A DNA stretch of 64,000 nt from Diabrotica undecimpunctata (taxonomy: Eukaryota > Arthropoda > Insecta > Coleoptera > Chrysomelidae), in assembly GCF_040954645.1 (NCBI RefSeq), contig NC_092803.1, forward strand, positions 66,299,427-66,363,426, in the 5' to 3' direction. This document shows, piece after piece, positions 63,574 through 64,000 of this stretch. Made by a program: the position numbers and the translations under genes. The notes beneath the pieces are model-generated. The model saw nothing but the letters and a program-made list of their open reading frames with translations, was not told the DNA's origin and did not search any database. Numbering within the stretch: position 1 is the first letter of the stretch; the number at the start of each line of letters is the position of its first letter.

Positions 63574-64000
63574 CTTACATTTTTACAACTTAGGCTTACT
63601 TAAGTTTTTTTACAACTTTTATATAACAATTCTAGAATTATTACTGCATCGATTTGGCTAATTTTGATTTTGAAATATTTTTAGAAGTCCAAGAACGATT
63701 TAAAAGGTGAGAAAATGTGATGAAATTGTAAGGACAATAGTAAAAACAACAATTTTTTGTCACATACATGCTCATTTTCACGTGAATGACTGGAGTTTGA
63801 TTCCCCGCCGAGAAGAAATTTTTTGTTTTTAAATCCAGAACTTTTAATCTTTTACTATTGAGGTGAATACTTCTTATCGCTTGGTATGTCTGTATGTTTT
63901 TGAGCGGGTTTGAATCTATCTCACGCGTAACCGTGTCGCTTGTAGTGAAATATACATAATATAAATACATATTTATTACTCTGCTCATCGACATTTATAT
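63574..64000. other. Intron sequence downstream of exon 5, no gene seen
   Basis: No further SLC44-like exon is visible. A 22-nt stretch between an acceptor-like TTTTTAG (63680) and a GTGAG donor is too short and unlike the family. Confidence 0.4.

Noticed and set aside
63680..63715. A 22-nt microexon of the choline transporter-like gene
   Set aside because: The encoded residues do not match the segment expected after exon 5, and such a small exon needs transcript support.

Overview
This window is AT-rich eukaryotic nuclear DNA, almost certainly from an insect with a large, transposon-rich genome. A beetle is my best guess, but the order is an inference. Only one host gene is visible. It lies on the + strand and encodes a choline transporter-like protein (SLC44/CTL family, closest to CTL2). 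Five short exons (5642-5690, 15509-15631, 32491-32654, 44901-45018, 59976-60100) have canonical GT/AG borders and matching phases, and together encode the first 193 residues: cytosolic N-terminus, first membrane segment and the start of the large cysteine-containing extracellular loop. The rest of the gene lies beyond the window. The introns are about 9.8, 16.9, 12.2 and 15.0 kb, and nearly everything else in the window is mobile DNA inside them or flanking the gene.

Layout. 1-5640 (upstream): a 5'-truncated I-like retrotransposon with RNase H and a (TAATC)n tail, a Penelope-like fragment, and a 9-bp tandem array next to exon 1. Intron 1 (5691-15508): a decayed IS630/Tc1/mariner element whose catalytic spacing is DD82E, a diverged fold-back element with a small retrotransposon nested in it (10-bp target duplication), a GC-richer promoter-like island, and Tc1 and RTE fragments. 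Intron 2 (15632-32490): a small fold-back element, then a 13.3-kb nest. The outermost layer is an about 3.1-kb element with terminal inverted repeats of at least 430 bp; it carries a decayed gene of the uncharacterised 'HEEADT' protein family. Inserted in it are (a) a full-length Jockey-clade retrotransposon with two intact ORFs and a 14-bp target duplication, and (b) a DNA transposon with 32-bp inverted repeats and a 4-bp AATT duplication encoding a DUF7869-like transposase. That transposon was itself hit by a non-autonomous hAT element (8-bp duplication), which carries a truncated RTE insertion (12-bp duplication). Removing each insertion restores the reading frame of the gene it interrupts.

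Intron 3 (32655-44900): a pair of about 850-bp inverted arms containing hammerhead-ribozyme-like cores of the Penelope type, several decayed RT fragments, an I-like deletion derivative and a hAT transposase gene with a 59-bp intron. Intron 4 (45019-59975): a degenerate relative of the Jockey element, two RTE copies with internal deletions, a decayed mariner-type element with long inverted repeats, and a P-superfamily element inserted in an I-like retrotransposon. After exon 5 lies a young DD41D mariner-like element with about 490-bp inverted repeats and only two lesions in its transposase.

The genes do not form a pathway. The window is one stretched host locus plus several generations of nested transposons. 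The most novel candidates are the long-inverted-repeat element whose only gene is the HEEADT-family protein, and the DUF7869-type DNA transposon that landed inside it.
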